A stretch of DNA of 64,000 bases, from contig NC_087172.1 in the NCBI RefSeq assembly GCF_035594125.1, positions 22,891,430-22,955,429 of the forward strand, in the 5' to 3' direction. The notes beneath the pieces were generated by a model. The model made no database searches. It was not told the origin of the DNA and saw nothing but the letters and a program-made list of their open reading frames with translations. Shown piece after piece: positions 37,401 through 51,423 of the stretch. Positions within the stretch are counted from its first letter, which is position 1; every line of letters begins with the position of its first letter. Source of the DNA: Scylla paramamosain (taxonomy: Eukaryota > Arthropoda > Malacostraca > Decapoda > Portunidae). Both the position numbers and the translations under genes were made by a program.

Positions 37401-40400
37401 GTAATTTGGGGTTGGACCACTAAGAATGTGAAAAAAAAAAACACTCAAAATACACTCATTTCCTAATATTGTTCTTTTTCTGAATTAAGAGTGTTATTCA
37501 TGAGTTTCAGCAATTTGGTATCCAAGAAACTTCTCCATATATACGAGTTTTTGCGTTTTTTTCCCTATGGTTCTTGAAAACTATAAAAACATTCATTATA
37601 CAATTTTCTTGTAATATCCTTTTGTTTCCCAATATAGACTGCTTTGCATTCATTTTTGCGTTTTTTGTAGGTAACAAGATCAAAAACATAACTTTTTTGT
37701 AATGTTATTCTATTTCTTCATATTGGTTGGTTTGCATCCGTTTTAGCGTTCTACGCTAAAACTGAAAAGACATGTTTTCAGTAATATTGTTGAAATTGAT
37801 GAAAACACTCAAAGACACGTTTCTTGTAAAGTGTAATTTCCCCATATAGGTGGCTTTGCATGCACTTCCGGGTTTCGTACATAACACTGGAAAAAGCTAA
37901 AAGTATTATTTTTTTTTTTTCACATAATTTCCATGATTTTTCTCAGAATTTTTGCATCTCGGTACCTATGAAGATGAATAACAAAAAAAAATAATTTTTT
38001 TATTATTTTTTTTTCTCTATAAAGAGTGTTATTTGTGGGTTTTAGATTTTTGGTACTTAAAGAACTTAAAAATACCCATAATACACGATTTTCGTAATGT
38101 CCTTTCGTTTTACAAACATAGGGTTCTTTGCATGTATTTAAGCGATTTTATAGGTAACATGATCAAAAACACTCAAAACACATGTTTTTGGTAATGTTAT
38201 TCTGTTTCTCCATAAATGTTGTTTTCCATGCGTTTAGCGTTTTGGTAAGTAAGGAGTTAAAAAACACTTAAAGGCAAGTTCTTCGTAAAATTTGGTTTTA
38301 TTCCAGTGTAATGTGATTGTTCTCCTTTTTAGTGTTTTATTGCATATAACGCTCAACAACACTCAAAAGACACTTTTCTGGTAATGTCATTTTTTTTTTC
38401 CCACATAAAGCTAGTTTCGCATGTAATTTGGGATTTTCGTAACTAAGAATGAGAAAAACACTCAAAATACACACATTTGGTAAAGTAGTTCTGTTTTTCA
38501 ATAAAAAGTGTTATTCATGAGTTTTAGCGTTTTGGTATGTAAGAAACTTCTCTTTATACACGATTTTTTGCGTTTTTTGCCTTGTGGTTCTTGTGAAACT
38601 ATAAAACACTCATTATACACGTTTCTCGTAATGTCCTTTTGCTTCCTAATATAGACTGCTTTCCATCCATTTGCGCGTTTTTTGTAGGTAAAAAGCTCAA
38701 AAACACTTTTTGGTAATGTTATTCTATTTCTTCATATTTGTTGGTTTGCATCCGATTTAGCGTTTTTCTACGTAAAACACTGAAAAGACACGTTTTCAGT
38801 AATTTTGTTTTGGATTCACATATTGACTGACTTCCATATTATTTATCGTTGTTGTGCCTAACATTCTGAAAAAACACTGAAAAGACAGATTTCTGAAAAA
38901 GTCGTTTAACTTCCTTATATAGGTGGCATTCACTTTATATTTTGGTACATAAAAATCCGAAAAAAGAGCTATAATTAACTTTTTTGATAATGTTCTTTTT
39001 TCCACATAAATTCCCTGAATTTTGGCAGAATTTTGGCATCTTGGTACCTATGAAAATCAATTACTACTTAAGGAACACTTAAAAACACTTAAAGGTATTT
39101 AAGGAACACTTAAAAAAAAATTAAAAACACTTAAAACACATGTTTTTAGTAATGTTATTCTGCTTCTCAATAAAGTTTTTTCCATGCGTTTTAGCGTTTT
39201 TGTTTGTAAGGAGGTCAAAAACACTTCAAGGCAAGTTCTTGGTAAAAGTTGATTTTATTCCCATGTAATGTGATTGCCCTTTTTTTTTTGTGATTTATTG
39301 CCTAACACGCTCAAAAAACCTCAAAAGACACTTCTAGTAATGTCATTTTTTTTCCAACATAGTTTCGCGTGCTATTTGGGGTTTGCCTAAGAATGTGGAA
39401 AACACTCAAAATACACGCATTTGGTAAGGTTGTTCTGTTTCTCAATTAATATTGTTATTGATGAGTTTCAGCATTTTGGTATCTAAAAAAACTTCTTTAT
39501 ATACACGAGTTTTTGCAATTTTTGCCTTGTTGTTCTTGTGAACCACAAGTTCTTTTGCTCAAAAATTATGAGACACTCATTATACACGTTTCTCGTAATG
39601 TCTTTTTGTTTCCTAATAGGGAGTGCTTTGCATCCATTTTCGCGTTTTTTGTAGGTAGCAAGCTCGAAAACACTCAAAATGTACCTCTGGTAATGTTATT
39701 TTTTTTCTTCTTATTGGTTGGTTTGCATCCGTTTTAGCGTTTTTCTACGTAAAACACCGAAAAGACATTTTTTTCAGTAATTTTGTTTTAGATTCCCATA
39801 TAGAGTGACTTGCATGTTATTTAACATGTGCCTAACAAGCTGAAAAACACTGATAAGACAGTTTTCTGGCAAAGACTTTTAATTTCCACATATAGGTGGC
39901 TTTGCATGCACTTTAGGGTTTGGTACATAACTACGAAAAAAAAGCTAAAATTAACTTTTTTGATAATCGACTCATAATTTCCTGAATTTTTCCCAAATTT
40001 TGGCATCTCAGTACCTGTGAAGATGAAAAAGAAAGAAAAAAAATATCGTATTTTTTTTTTTTTTTTTTTTTTTGTCAATAAAGACTGTTATTTGTGGCTT
40101 TTAGCTTTTTGGTAAATAATCATCTTAAAAAACACTGATAATGTCCTTTCGTTTCCCAAAAATAGGGTTCTTTGCATGTATTTAAGCGTTTTTATTGGTA
40201 ACATGATCAAAAACACTCAAAATATATATTTTTGGTAATGTTATTCTCTTTCTCCATAAAGTGTGTTTTGCATGCGTTTTAGCATTTTGGTATATAAGGA
40301 ACTCAAAACACTTAAAGGCAAGATCTTGGTAAAAATTGATTTTATTTCCATGTAAAGTAATTCCCCTGCTTTTTAGTGCTTTATTGCCTATCACGCTCAA

Positions 40401-43400
40401 AAACACTCAAAAGACACTTTTCTCATAATGTCATTTTTGTTCCCAAATAAAGCTGGTTTCGCATGCAATTTGGGATTTTGGTAACTAAGAATGTGAAAAC
40501 CACTCAAAATAACCGCATTAGTAAAGTTTTTCTGTTTCTCAATTAAAAGTGTTATTCATGAGTTTCAGCATTTTGGTATCTAGGAAACTTCTCCATATAC
40601 ACGAGTTTTTTGCGTTTTTTGGCTTGTGGTTCTTTTGAACTATAAGACATTCATTATACACTTTTCTCGCAATGTCCCTTTCTTTCCCAATATAGAGTGC
40701 TTTGTATCAATTTTCGCGTTTTTTTTTTTTTTTTTTTTGTAGGTAACAAGCTCAAAAACACTTAAAATATATTTTTTTGGTAATGTTTTTCTGCTTCTTG
40801 ATATTGGTTGGTTTGCATCTGTTTTAGCGTTTTCTACATAAAACACTGGGAAGACACGTTTTCAGTAATTTTGTTTTGGTTTGCCATATAGAGTGAGTTC
40901 CTTATTATTTATCGTTTTGGTTCCTAACATGCTGAAAAACACTCGCAACACAGATTTCTGGTAAGGTCGTTTAATTTCCTCATATGCATGCACTTTAGTG
41001 TTTGGTACATAACAGTCCGAAAAAAAAGCTAAAATCAACTTTTTTTGATATAATTCTCTTATCATATAATTGCCCTAATTTTTCCCAGAATTCTGGCATC
41101 TCGGTACCTATGAAGGTGAAAAACAAAACAAAACAAAAAAATCCTTTTTATTTTTATTTTTATTTTTTATTTTTTTCTAAATAACGAGTGTTATTTGTGG
41201 GTTTTAGCTTTTTGGTAGTTAAGGAACTTAAAAACACTCATAATACACGTTTCTCGTAATGTCCTTACGTTTCCCAAACATAAGGTTCTTTGCATGCTTT
41301 TAAGCGTTTTTATAGATAACATTATCAAAAACACTCAAAATACATGTTTTTGGTAATGTTATTCTGTTTCTCCATAAAGTTTGTTTTGCATGCGTTTTAG
41401 CGGTTTGGTATGTAAGGACCTCAAAAACACTTACTGGCAAGTTCTTGGTAAAAGTTGGTTTTATTCCCATGTTATGTAATTGCCTAACACGCTCAAAAAC
41501 AATTAAAAATACACTTCTGGTAATGTCATTTTTTTCCCTCATAAAGCTAGTTTGTTATGCTATTTTGGGTATTGCTAACTAGGAATATGAAAAAACACTA
41601 AAAATACAGGCATTTACTAAGGTTGTTCTGTTTCTCAATTAAGACTGTTATTCATGATTTTCAGCATTTTGGTATCTAAGAAACTTCTTTATACGAGTAT
41701 ACACGAGTTTTTGCGTTTTTCTACGTAAAACACTGAGAACATACATTTTCAGTAATTTTGTTTTGGATTCCCATATAGAATGAGTTCCTTATTTGTTTAT
41801 CGTTTTGGTGCCTAACTTTCTGAAAAATACTCAAAAGACAGATTTCTTTAAATTTCGTTTAATTTCTTCATATAGGAGGAGGCTTTGCATGCACTTTAGG
41901 GTTTGGTATATAACAGTCCGAAAAAAAAAGCTAAAATTAACTTTTTTGATAATTTTCTTTTATCATATAATAGCCCGGAATTTTCCCAGAATTTTGGCAT
42001 CTTGGTACCTATGAAGATAAATAACAAAAAAAAAAAAATCTTATTTTTTTTTTTTTTATTTATTTATTTTTCTAAATAATGAGTGTTATTTGTGGGTTTT
42101 AGCTTTTTCGTACTTAAGGAACTAAAAACAATCATAATACATATTTCTCGGAATGTCCTTTCATTTCCCAAACATAAGGTTCTTTGGATGTATTCAAGCG
42201 TTTTTATAGATAACATAATGAAAAACACTCAAAATACATATTTTTGGTAATGTTAATCTGTTTCTCTATAAAAGGTGTTTTGCATGCGTTTTAGCGTTTT
42301 GGTATGTAATGAGCTCAAAAACACCTAAAAACAAGTTCTTGGTAAAAGTTGGTTTTATTCCCATGTAATGTGATTGCCCTGCTTTTTAGTGGTTTATTGC
42401 CTAACACGCTCAAAAACACTCGAAAGACATTTTCTGATATTATTATTTTTTTTCTCACATCAAGCTAGTTTCGCATGGAATTTGGGGTTTTGGTAACTAA
42501 GAATGTGAAAAACACTCAAAATACAGGCATTTAGTAAGGTTGTTCTGTTTCTCAATTAAAAGTGTTATTCATGAGATTCAGCATTTTGGTATGTAAGAAA
42601 CTTCTTTATGTACACGAGTTTTTGAGTTTTTTGCCTTGTGGTTCTTGTGAAACTATAAAACACTCATTATAGACGTTTCTCGTAATGTCGTTTTCTTTCC
42701 TAATATAGAGTGCGTTTCATCCATTTTCGCATTTTTTTGTAGGTGACAAGCTTAAAAACACATCAAAAAATATATTTTTGGTAATGTTATTCTATTTCTT
42801 CATATTGGTTGGTTTGCATCCGTTTTAGCGTTTTTCTACGTAAATCACTGAAGAGACACGTTTTCAGTAATATTGTTGAAATTGCTGAAAAAAAACACTC
42901 AAAAGACAGGTTTCTGGTAAAGTCGAGTTATTTGTCAATATAGGTGGCTATGCATACACTTCAGGGTTTGGTACATAACGCAAGAAAAAAGCTAAAATTA
43001 TTTTTTTATAATGATTTTTTTTACAAAATTTCCCTGAATTTTTCCTGAATTTTGGTATCTCGGTACCTTTTTTTTCTCTCTCTATAAAGTGTTATTTGTG
43101 TGTTTAAAACACTCATAATACACGATTTTCTTAATGTTCTTTTCTTATACAAACATAGGGTTCTTTACATGTATTTAAGCGTTTTTATAAGTAACATGAT
43201 CAAAAACACTCAAAATACATATTTTTGGTAATGTTATTCTGTTTCTCCATAAAGGGTGTTTTACCTGCGTTTTTAGCGTTTTAGTATGTAAGGAGTTAAA
43301 AACACTTAAAGGCAAGTTCTTCGTAAAAGTTGGTTTTATTCCCAAGTTATGTGATTTTTCTGCTTTTTAGTGCTTTGTTGCATATCACGCTCAAAAACAC

Positions 43401-46400
43401 TTAAAAGACATTTTTCTGGTTATGCCATTTAAGCGTTTTTATTGGTAACATGATCAAAAACACTCAAAATACATGTTTTTGGTAATGTTATTCTGTTTCA
43501 CCATTAAGTGTATTTTGCATGCGTTTTAGTGTTTTGGTATATAAGGAGCTCAAAAACACTTAGAGGCAAGTTCTTATTAAAAATTGGTTTAAATCCAATG
43601 TAATGTGATTGCCCTGCTTTTTTAGTGCTTTATCTCCTAACACGCTCAAAAAACACTCAAAACACATTTTTCTGGTAATGTCATTTTTTTCCCACATAAA
43701 GCAGGTTTCGCATGCAATTTAATAAGATTGTTCTGTTTCTCAATTAAGAGTGTTGTTCATGAATTTCAGCATTTTGGTATCTACGAAAGTTCTTCATATA
43801 CACTAGTTTTTGCATTTTTTGCCTTGTGGTTCTTTTGAACTATAAAACACTCATTATACACTTTTCATGCAATGTCCTTTTCTTTCCCATGATAGAGTGC
43901 TTTTATCAATTTTCGTGTTTCTTATAGGTAACAAGCTCAAAAACACTCAAAATATACCTTTTTGGTAATGTTTTTCTATTTCTTTATATTGGTTTGTTTC
44001 CATCCGTGTTAGCGTTTTTCTACATAAAACACTGAGAAGACACGTTTTCAGTAATTTTGTTTTGAATTACTATATAGAGTGAGTTCCTTATTATTTATTG
44101 TTTTGGTGCCTAACATGCTGAACAACACCCAAAAGAGAGATTTTTGATAAGGTCGTTTAATTTCCTCATATAGGAGGCTTTGCATGCACTTTAGGGTTTG
44201 GCACATAACAGTCAGAAAAAAAAAGCTAAAATTAACTTTTTTAATAATATTCTTTTATCATATTATTGCCCTGAATATTTCCAGAATTTTGGCATCTCGG
44301 TACCTATGAAGATAAATAAAAAAAAAAAATTTTTAATCCTATTTTTTTTATTTTTTATTTATTTAAAAACCACTTAAAATACATGTTTTTGGCAATGTTA
44401 TTCTGTTTGTCCATAAAAGGTATTTTGCATGCGTTTTAGCGTTTTGGTATGTAATGAGCTAAAAAAAGTTGGCTTTATTCCCATGTAATGTGATTGCCCT
44501 GCTTTTTAGTGCTTTATTGCCTAACACGCTCAAAAACACTCAAAAGACACTTTTCTGGTAATGTCATTTTTTTCCCACATAAAGCTAGTTTCGCATGGAA
44601 TTTTGGGTTTTGGTAAATAAGAATGTGAAAAACACTCAAAATACACGCATTTAGTAAGGTTGTTCTGTTTCTTAATTAAGAGTATTATTCATGAGTTTCA
44701 GCATTTTGGTATGTAAGAAACATCTCTATTACAGACATTTGGTAAGGTAGTTCTGTTTCTCAATTTAAAGTGTTATTCATGAGTTTTAGGATTTTGGTAT
44801 GTAAGAAACTTCTCTATATACGCGAGTTTTTGCGTTTTTTGCCTTTGGTTCTTGTGAAACTATAAAACACTCATTATACACGTTTCTCGTAATGTCCTTT
44901 TGTTTCCCAATATAGAGTACTTTCTATCCATTTTCGCATTTTTTGTAAGAAACTCAAAAACACTCAAAATATATCTTTTTGGTAATGATATTCTATTTCT
45001 TCATATTGGTTGGTTGCATCAGCTTAAGCGTTTTTCTACGTAAATCACTGAAAAAGACACGTTTTCAGTAATATTGTTGATATTGCCGAAAAAACACTCA
45101 AAAGACAGGTTTCTGGTAAAGTCGTGTAATTTCCCCATATAGGTGGCTTTGCATGCGCTTCAGGGTTTGGTACATAACTCCGGAAAAAAGCTTTTTTTTT
45201 TTTTTTTTGTGATAATGATTTTTTTTTACATAATTTCCCTGAATTTTGCCAGAATTTTGGCATATCGATACCTATGAAGATGAATAACTAAAAAAAAATT
45301 ATATTTTTTTTTCTCTATAAAGAGTGTTATTTCTGGGTTTTAGCTTTTTGGTACTTAAAGAACTTAAAAACACTCGTAATACATGATTTTCGTAATGTCC
45401 TTTCGTTTCACAAACATTGTGTTCTTTACATGTATTTAAGCGTTTTTATAGGTAACATGATAAAAACACTCAAAATACATGTTTTTGGTAATGTTATTCT
45501 GTTTCTTAATAAAGGGTGCTATTGCTTGCGTTTTAGCGTTTTGGTATGTAAGGAGTTTAAAAATACTTAAAGGCAAGTTCTTCGTAAAAGTTGGTTTTAT
45601 TCCCATGTAATGTGATTGTTCTGGTTTTTAGAGCTTTGTTGCATATCACGCTCAAAAAAAACTCAACGTTTTGGTTCTTAAAGAACGTAACGTTTTGGTA
45701 CTTAAGGAACTTAAAAACAGTCATAATACACGTTTCTCGTAATGTCCTTTCGTTTCCCAAAGACAGAGTTTTTTGCATGTATTTAAGCGTTTATATAGGT
45801 AACATGATCAAAAACACTGAAAACACATGTTTTTGTATTGTTTTTCTACTTCTCCATAAAGGAGTGTTTTGCATGCGTTTTAGCGTTTTGGTAAGTAAGG
45901 TGCTCAAAAACACATAATGGCAAGTTCTTGGTAAAAGTTGGTTTTATTCCCATGTAGTTTGATTGCCCCGCTTTTTAGTGGTTTATTGCCTAACACGCTC
46001 AAAAAACACACAAAAGACACTTCAGGTAATGTTATTTTTTTTCCCACATAAAGCTAGTTTCGCATGCTATTTGAGATTTTGCTAAGAATGTGAAAAACAC
46101 TGAAAATACACGCATTTGATAAAGTTGTTCTGTTTCTCAATTAAAATTGTTATTCATGAGTTTCAACATTTTTGTATCTAAGAAACTTCTTTATATACAC
46201 GAGTTTTTGCGTTTTTTGCCTTGTGGTTCTTGTGAACCACAATAATGCCCGAAAATAATAAGACACTCATTATACACGTTTCTTGTAATGTCCTTTTGTT
46301 TCCCAATAGGGAGTGCTTTGCATCCATTTTCACGTTTTTTGTAGGTAACAAGCTCAAAAACACTCAAAATATACCTTTTTGGTAATGTTATTCTATTTCT

Positions 46401-49400
46401 TCATATTGGTTGATTTGCATCCGTTTTAGCGTTTTTCTACGTAAAACACCGAAAAGACACGTTTTCAGTAATTTTTTTTTGGGGGGGGATTCCCATATAG
46501 AGTAATTTCCATGTTATTTATCGTTTTGGTGCATAACATGCTGAAAAACACTCATAAGACAGTTTTCTGGCAAGGACGTTTAATTTCCCCATATAGGTGG
46601 CTTTGCATGCACTTTAGGGTTTGGTACATAACAGTCCGAAAAAAAAGCTAAAATTAACTTTTTTGATAAAGTTCTTATTTCATTTTTGGTGCTTAATGAA
46701 TTTAAAAACACTCATAATAGACGTTTCTTGTAATGTCCTTTCGTTTCCCGTAAATAGGGTTCTTAGCATATATTTAAGCGTTTAAGCGTAACATGATCAA
46801 AAACACTGAAAATACATGTTTTTGGTAATGCTATTTTGTTTCCCAATGAAGCGTGTTTTGCATGCGTTTTAGCGTTTTTGTATATAAGGAGCTCATAAAC
46901 ACTTAAAGACAAGTTCTTGGTAAACATTGGTTTTATTCCCATGTAATGTGATTGCCCTGCTTTTTAGTGCTTTATTGCCTATCACGCTCAAAAACACTCA
47001 AAAGACAATTTTCTGAAAATGTCAATTTTTTTACCACATAAAGCTGGTTTCGCATGCAATTTGGGTTTTTGGTAACTAAGAATGTGAAAAGCACTCAAAA
47101 TACACGCATTTAGTAAGGTTGTTCTGTTTCTCAATTAAGAGTGTTATTCATGAGTTTCAGCATTTTGGCATTTAGGAAACTTCTCCATATACACGAGTTT
47201 TTGCGTTTTTTGCCTTGTGGTTCTTTTGAATATAAAATACTCATTATACACTTTTCTTGAAATGTCCTTTTCTTTCCCAATATAGAGTGCTTTGCATCAA
47301 TTTTCACGTTTTTTTTTGTAGGTAACAAGCTCAAAAACACTCCAAATATACCTTTTTGGTAATGTTTTCCTATTTCTTGATATTGGTTGCTTTGCATCCG
47401 TTTTAGCGTTTTTCTGCGTAAAATACTGAGAAGACACGTTTTAAGTAATTTTCTTTTGGATTCACATATAGAGTTCATTATAATTTATCGTTCTGGTGCT
47501 TAACATGCTGAAAAACACTCAAAAGGCAGATTTCTGGTAAAGTCGTTTAATTTCCTCATATTGGAGGCTTTGCATGCACTTTAGGGTTTGGTACATAACA
47601 GTCCAAAAAAGAAAAAGTAAAATCAACTTTTTTGATAATATTCTTTTATCATATAATTGCCCTGAATTTTCCCAGAATTTTGTCATCTCGGTACCTATGA
47701 AGATGAATGTCAAAAAAAAAAAAAAAATCCGATTTTTTTTATTTTTTTTTCTTTATTTATTTATTTTTTTCTAAATAAAGAGTGTTATTTGTGGGTTTTA
47801 GCTTTTTGGTACTCAAGGAAGTTAAAAACACTCATAATACACGTTTCTCGTAATGTCCTTTCGTTTACCAAACATAAGATTCTTTCTATGTATTTAAGCG
47901 TTTTTATAGATAACATGATCAAAAACACTTAAAATACATGTTTTTGGTAATGTTATTGTTTCTCCATAAAGTGAGTTTTGCTTGCGTTTTATTGTTTTGG
48001 TATATAAGGAGCTCAAAAACACTTAAGGGCAACTTCTTGGTAAAAGTTGGTTATTTATTCCCATGAAATGTGATTACCCTGCTTTTTAGTGCTTTATAGC
48101 CTAACACGCTCAAAAACACTCAAAAGACACTTTTCTGGTAATGTCATTTTTTTTTCCACATAAAGCTAGTTTCGCATGCAATTTGGGATTTTAGTAACTG
48201 AGAATGTAAAAAACACTGAAATACACGCATTTAGTAAGGTTGCTCTTTTTCTTAATTAAGAGTGTTATTCATTAGTTTCAGCATTTTGGTATCTTAGAAA
48301 CTTCTTCAAACACACGAGTTTTTGCGTTTTTTGCCTTGTGATTCTTGTGAAACTATAAAACACTCATTATACACGTTTCTCGTAATGTCCTTTTGTTTCC
48401 CAATATAGAGGGCTTTGCATCCTGTTTCGCGTTTTTTGTAGGTAACAATATTAAAAACACTGAAAATATACCTTTTTGGTAATATTCTATTTCTTCATAT
48501 TGGTTGGTTTCCATCCGTTTTAGCGTTTTTCTACCTAAAACACTGAAAAGACACGTTTTCAGTATTTTGTTTTGGATTTTCATATAGAGTGACTTCCATT
48601 TTATTTATAGTTTTGGTTCCTAACAAACTTGAAGACACTCAAAAGACAGGTTTCTTGTAAAGTAGTTTAATTTCCTCATATAAGTGGCTTTTGCATGCAC
48701 TTAGGGTTTGGTACATAACAGTCCGAAAAAAAGATAAAATTAACTTTTTTGATAATGGTCTTTTATCACATAATTACCCTGAATTTTGCTAGAATTTTGA
48801 CATCTCGATACCTATGAAGATGAATAAAAAAAAAAATCCTGTTTTTCTATTTATTTTATATTATTTTTTTCTAAATAAAGAGTGTTATTTGTTTATTTTA
48901 GCTTTTTTGGTTCTTAAGGAACGTAATAACACTCATAATGCACGTTTCTCGTAATGCCCTTTCCTTTTCTAAACATAAGGTTATTTGCATGTATTTAAGC
49001 GTTTTTATAGATAACATGATTAAAAACACTCAAAATACCTGTTTTTGGTAATGTTATTTTGTTTTTATATAAAGTGTGTTTTGCATGCGTTTTAGCGTAT
49101 ATAAGGAGCTGAAAACACTTAAAGGCAAGTTCTTGGTAAATGTTGGTTTTATTCCCATGTAATGTGATTGCCCTGCTTTTTAGTGCTTTATTGCCTAACA
49201 CTCTCAAAAAAAAACTCAAAAGACACCTTTCTGGTTATGTCATTTTTTTTTCCCACATAAAGCTATATTCGCATGGAATTTGGGGTTTTGTTAACTAAGA
49301 ATGTGAAAAAACACTCAAAATACACGCATTTAGTAAGGTTGTTCTGTTTTTCAATTAAGACTGTTATGAGTTTCAGCATTTTGATATTTAAGAAACTTCT

Positions 49401-50658
49401 ACATATACACGAGTTTTTGTGTTTTTTGCCTTGTGGATCTTGTGAAACTATGAAACACTCATTATAGACGTTGCTCGTAATGTGCTTTTGTTTCCCAATG
49501 TAGAGTGTTTTGCATGCATTTTCACGTTTTTTGTAGGTAACAAGTTCAAAAACACTCAAAATATACCTTTTTGGTAATGTTTTTGTATTTCTTCGTATTG
49601 GTTGGTTTGCATCCGTTTTAGCGTTTTTCTACGTAAAACACTGAAAAGACATGTTTTCAGTAATTTTGTTTTGGATTCCCATATTGAGTGACTTCAATGT
49701 CATTTATTGGTTTGGTGCCTAACATGCTAAAAAAAACACTCAAAAGACAGGTTTTTGTAAATTCGTTTAATTTCCATATATAGGTGGCTTTGCATGCACT
49801 TTGGGGTTAGGTACATAACAGTCCGAAAAAAAAGCTAAAATTAACTTTTTTGATAATGTTCTTTTTTCCACTTAATTTCCCTTAATTTTTGCCAGAATTT
49901 TGGCATCTCGGTACCTATGAAGATGAATAACAAAAAAAAAAAATAGCATTTTTTTTATTTATTTATTTTTTTTTTTTTTTTCTCTATAAACAGTGTTATT
50001 TGTGGATTTTAGCTTTTTGGTACTTAAAGAACTTAAAAACACTCGTAATACACGTTTCTCATAATGTCTTTTCGTTTCCCAAATATAGGGTTCTTTGCAT
50101 GTATTTAAGCGTTTTTATAGGTAACATGATCAAAAACACTCAAAATACATGTTTTTGGTAATGTTATTCAGTTTCTCCATAAAGGGTATTTTGCATGCGT
50201 TTTAGCGTTTCAGTATGTAAGGAGCTCAAAAACACTTAAAGGCAAGTTCTTGGTAAAAGTTGGTTTTATTCCCATGTAATGTGATTGCCCTGCTTTTTAG
50301 TGGTTTATTGCCTAACACGCTCAAAAACACTTAAAAGACACTTTTCTGCTAATGTCATTTTTTTTTGTTCTCCACATAAAGCTAGTTTCGCATGCAATTT
50401 GGGGTTTTGGTAATTAAGAATGTGAAAAACACTCAAAATACACGTATATAGGTTACAACCTGTAGGTTGTTCTGTATATCAATTAAGAGTGTTATTCATG
50501 AGTTTTAGCGTTTTGGTACCTAAGAATCTCAAAAACACTCATAATGCACGTTTCTCGTTATGTCGCTCTTTTTCCTCTTATAGGGTGGTTTTGCATGCAT
50601 TTTGGCATTTTTTTTCACGTAATAGCTGAAAAACACTGAAAATACACGCTTTTGGTAA
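34471..50658 (+). repeat. Homogenised higher-order satellite array, block 3
   Basis: Ten-monomer units with many register changes. First monomers start near 35430, 36511, 37078, 38094, 41256 and 42150 and continue to 50065. Joints that skip or repeat monomers are visible near 36600, 39070, 43428, 44355, 45665 and 46680. The last 200 bp before the LINE (about 50460-50658) are less homogenised type iii and iv monomers that match the left flanks of LINE A and LINE B. No gene is seen. Confidence 0.9.
36511..37077 (+). repeat. Single-pentamer unit (567 bp) made by exchange between M1 and M6
   Basis: The unit begins as M1 (type iv, with GCATGTATTTAAGCG and AACATGATCAAAAACACTC) but finishes with the M6 tail AAAATATACCTTTTTG and continues into M7, M8, M9 and M10. 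Monomers M2-M5 and most of M6 are skipped. The switch lies in the shared stretch TCAAAAACACTCAAAATA near 36585-36600. M1 and M6 are both type iv, so the exchange is in pentamer register. Confidence 0.85.
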
Positions 50659-50990
50659 TAAGAACATAAGAACATAAGAAATAAGTAAATATGCAAGAAG
50701 GCATCAGGCCTACACGTGGCAGTACTTGTATGAAATAAGGCTACCTATTTCCACCTATCATCCCCATCCATAAATGTGTAATTTTCTTTTACTGTTCCCA
50801 AATGCCTCAGTACTAACAGCTTGATTACTACGTCCGTTCCAATCATCTACTACTCTATTTGAGAACCAATTCCTTCCTCTCTCCTTTTTCAACATCAAGT
50901 TTTCAGGCTTGAACCCGTTTTACTTGTTCTATCATTTTTACAGGTTCTAAGAATTTTCCTTATGTTCCTTTTATTATAACCCATATACTA

Positions 50991-51203
50991 CTAAAAGACT
51001 TCTATTAGGTCCACTCTTAACCTACGTCTCTTTAAAGAATGTAAATTTAACAGCTTGAATATCGCTTCGTAAGGAATGCTCCTCATCCCCTGTATCCTTT
51101 TAGTCATTCTCCTTTGTACTGATTCTAATAGACCTTTATCCTTCCTGTGATGTGGTGACCAGAATTGGACAGCGTAGTCTAGATGAAGTCTGACCAGCGC
51201 CAA
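50991..51203 (-). pseudogene. LINE C: thumb and C-terminal fragment
   Basis: A 70-codon open fragment with ALVRLHLDYAVQFWSPHHRK, LLESVQRRMTKRI and SLKRRRLRVDLIEVF. This is the most conserved C-terminal stretch of CR1/L2-like reverse transcriptases and the best family marker in the window. The downstream part is disrupted: the second arm of the inverted repeat seen in copy A is replaced by other sequence near 50912. Confidence 0.88.
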
Positions 51204-51423
51204 ATGTAACTTTAATATTACTTCAGGAGTTCTACTTTTAGCACTCCTGAAAATTAATCATAATACACTATTTGCTTTGTTTCTGGTCTCTTTGCATTGC
51301 TTTCTTAGACGGAATTCAGATATAACCTTAAATCTCAAATCTTTTACTTACCCTGAACCTACCAGAACTTGGTTGTTCATTGTGTAACTACTGTATGGGT
51401 TTCTTCTACTTACGCTAAAAGCT

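Larger units (their letters stand above)
25360..41870 (+). repeat. Large tandem duplication, second copy (about 16.5 kb)
   Basis: Counterpart of 11041-25359, carrying LINE B and the second diverged array. It is about 2.2 kb longer. Roughly 1.65 kb of satellite (about 35890-37530) has no counterpart at the matching place in the first copy, and the first copy has lost about 0.6 kb near 22447. Shared private details include the CTTAAGGAACACTTAAAAAC cluster (22570 and 39070) and the hairpin at 23011 and 39527. Confidence 0.8.
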
